NCBI GenBank assembly: GCA_023406915.1
Contig: JAEXTR010000279.1
Span: 1 to 12,415, forward strand
Length of the DNA stretch: 12,415 nt
Source: Bacteroidota bacterium
GTDB lineage: Bacteria; Bacteroidota; Ignavibacteria; Ignavibacteriales; Ignavibacteriaceae
Direction of reading: 5' to 3'
Every line of letters begins with the position of its first letter. Position 1 is the first letter of the stretch. A model generated the notes under the pieces. That model saw only the letters and a list, made by a program, of their open reading frames with translations. It ran no database searches and was not told the DNA's origin. Shown piece after piece: positions 11,484 to 12,415 of the stretch. Position numbers and translations under genes: made by a program.

Positions 11484-12415
11484 TTAATAATTTTTCAGGG
11501 TACCCTGACGCTTCTTTGCAGCTTCGTCCCACTTTACAGCTGTGGTGTTCAGAAATTCCTGTTTATTTGCCTTCAGCTTCTGAGGATCGAGCCCAATGTA
11601 CTTCTGCGCTTTATCCTTGGTAGAAAGGTCTGGCAACGGAACAGGGTATTGTGCACCCCTCTTAACGAGCACGATGCTGATCTGACGGCGCGCCTCTTCT
11701 GCCTTCTGAATTGAGGTACCGAGGACTCTCAGTGCCTCAACTGGTGCATGGAATCCCATACCGTTTGCTGCAGCTACCCAGTCCCATCTCCATTGTGCAT
11801 GGCGGATGAGTTTCAGGATCGGTTTCATTTCGGCTTCAGTTGCACCGGCATCCCAGGCAGCCTTGGCTTCAATATGTGCAGCAGCAAGACCTTTTTCAGC
11901 TATCCTGCGAAGCTCTTCGATTCTATCCTGACGGTCATAGACATCCTGAACCAGGCGGTCTGTTTCCTCACGATGGCAAACCTGACAGGAATTTGCGATA
12001 TTGCTCAGAGGGCTCTGAATGTGGTGATCAGTAAACTTCACACCACCCTCACTCTTGTAAGGCATGTGGCAGTCAGCGCATGAAACGCCGCGTTTAGCAT
12101 GGATACCAGTCATAAACAGTTCATAATCAGGATGCTGAGCCTTGATCATGGGAGTCTTGCTGAGTTTATGAGTCCAGTCAGAAAAATCAATTTCATCGAA
12201 ATAGGCTTCCATATCATCAGCGCTGAAACCTTTATCCCATGGGAAAATGAGATACTTGGTTTCCTTGTTGAAATAATACTCAACATGGCACTGTGCACAT
12301 ACCAGTGAGCGCATTTCCTGTCTGCCAAAACTGTAGATATCCTTACCCTGACGCTGGAAGGCTTCAACCAGAGCAGGCCTGGTGATTCTGAGGTTCATGG
12401 TCTTGGGATCATGGC
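11484..12415 (-). CDS. nrfA: Ammonia-forming cytochrome c nitrite reductase NrfA (5' part outside window)
   Basis: The visible 310 residues are the C-terminal part of a periplasmic pentahaem enzyme reducing nitrite to ammonium with six electrons. The frame runs off the right edge: HDPKTM at the edge is the end of a CxxCH haem site whose cysteines lie at or beyond base 12414. Three more haem motifs follow, CAQCH, CADCH and CQVCH. Catalytic and calcium-site residues are present: Glu and both tyrosines of HVEYYF, and the Lys, Gln and His of MIKAQHP. GATEAEMKPI and IRHAQWRWDW are nearly identical to E. coli NrfA. The CxxCK catalytic haem site and signal peptide lie outside the window. The usual electron donor NrfH, if present, would be upstream. 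An AT-rich stretch, an inverted repeat and a terminator follow the stop. Confidence 0.96.
   Translation of the reverse strand, partial: HDPKTMNLRITRPALVEAFQRQGKDIYSFGRQEMRSLVCAQCHVEYYFNKETKYLIFPWDKGFSADDMEAYFDEIDFSDWTHKLSKTPMIKAQHPDYELFMTGIHAKRGVSCADCHMPYKSEGGVKFTDHHIQSPLSNIANSCQVCHREETDRLVQDVYDRQDRIEELRRIAEKGLAAAHIEAKAAWDAGATEAEMKPILKLIRHAQWRWDWVAAANGMGFHAPVEALRVLGTSIQKAEEARRQISIVLVKRGAQYPVPLPDLSTKDKAQKYIGLDPQKLKANKQEFLNTTAVKWDEAAKKRQGTLKNY

Overview
The window looks like chromosome from a Gram-negative anaerobe or facultative anaerobe of moderate GC. Indicators are an NrfA-type pentahaem nitrite reductase, an ATP-type PEP carboxykinase, a corrinoid methyl-carrier protein, a Bacteroidota-style secreted protein whose signal peptide ends in AQQ, and mixed promoter styles. 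An FCB-group lineage (Bacteroidota, Ignavibacteria or Fibrobacterota) is my best guess, at low confidence. I see no mobile element, CRISPR array, tRNA or rRNA.

Layout. (1) 1-1647, plus: the tail of an unrecognised gene runs into rlmD/rumA (23S rRNA m5U methyltransferase, 4Fe-4S). (2) 1703-2902, minus: a class I/II (AlaA-like) aminotransferase, convergent with rlmD and sharing one hairpin terminator with it. (3) 2903-6221, plus: cobO-like corrinoid adenosyltransferase, a stand-alone corrinoid protein, and pckA. A 311-nt gap between the first two holds a 28-codon minus-strand gene with a strong Shine-Dalgarno and its own terminator. (4) 6239-8020, minus: a secreted protein of unknown function with an alpha/beta-hydrolase-like nucleophile elbow. 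(5) 8100-10558, minus: a tight three-gene operon of ferredoxin, SAM methyltransferase and a DUF438/hemerythrin/PAS/DUF2249-like protein. Just upstream sits a near-perfect FNR/DNR-type palindrome, preceded by a CRP/FNR-family regulator gene (10618-11316). (6) 11484 to the edge, minus: the C-terminal two thirds of nrfA.

How the genes may work together. The regulator has the E-x-x-S-R recognition helix that reads TTGAY half-sites but lacks FNR's N-terminal cysteine cluster. The palindrome lies exactly 41.5 nt upstream of the start site predicted from a TAATTT box, which is class II activator geometry. With nrfA next door, the simplest reading is a nitrite/nitrosative-stress module: the regulator drives a ferredoxin-methyltransferase-diiron/PAS operon of unknown chemistry beside ammonia-forming nitrite reduction. 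That set is the best candidate here for an undescribed system.

A second pattern is that the three minus-strand genes without a usable Shine-Dalgarno (secreted protein, ferredoxin, regulator) each have a TANNNT hexamer ending 5-6 nt before the ATG, as expected for leaderless mRNAs. Two of them start within about 35 nt of the preceding gene's terminator. The other independent transcription units carry GGAG-like sites.
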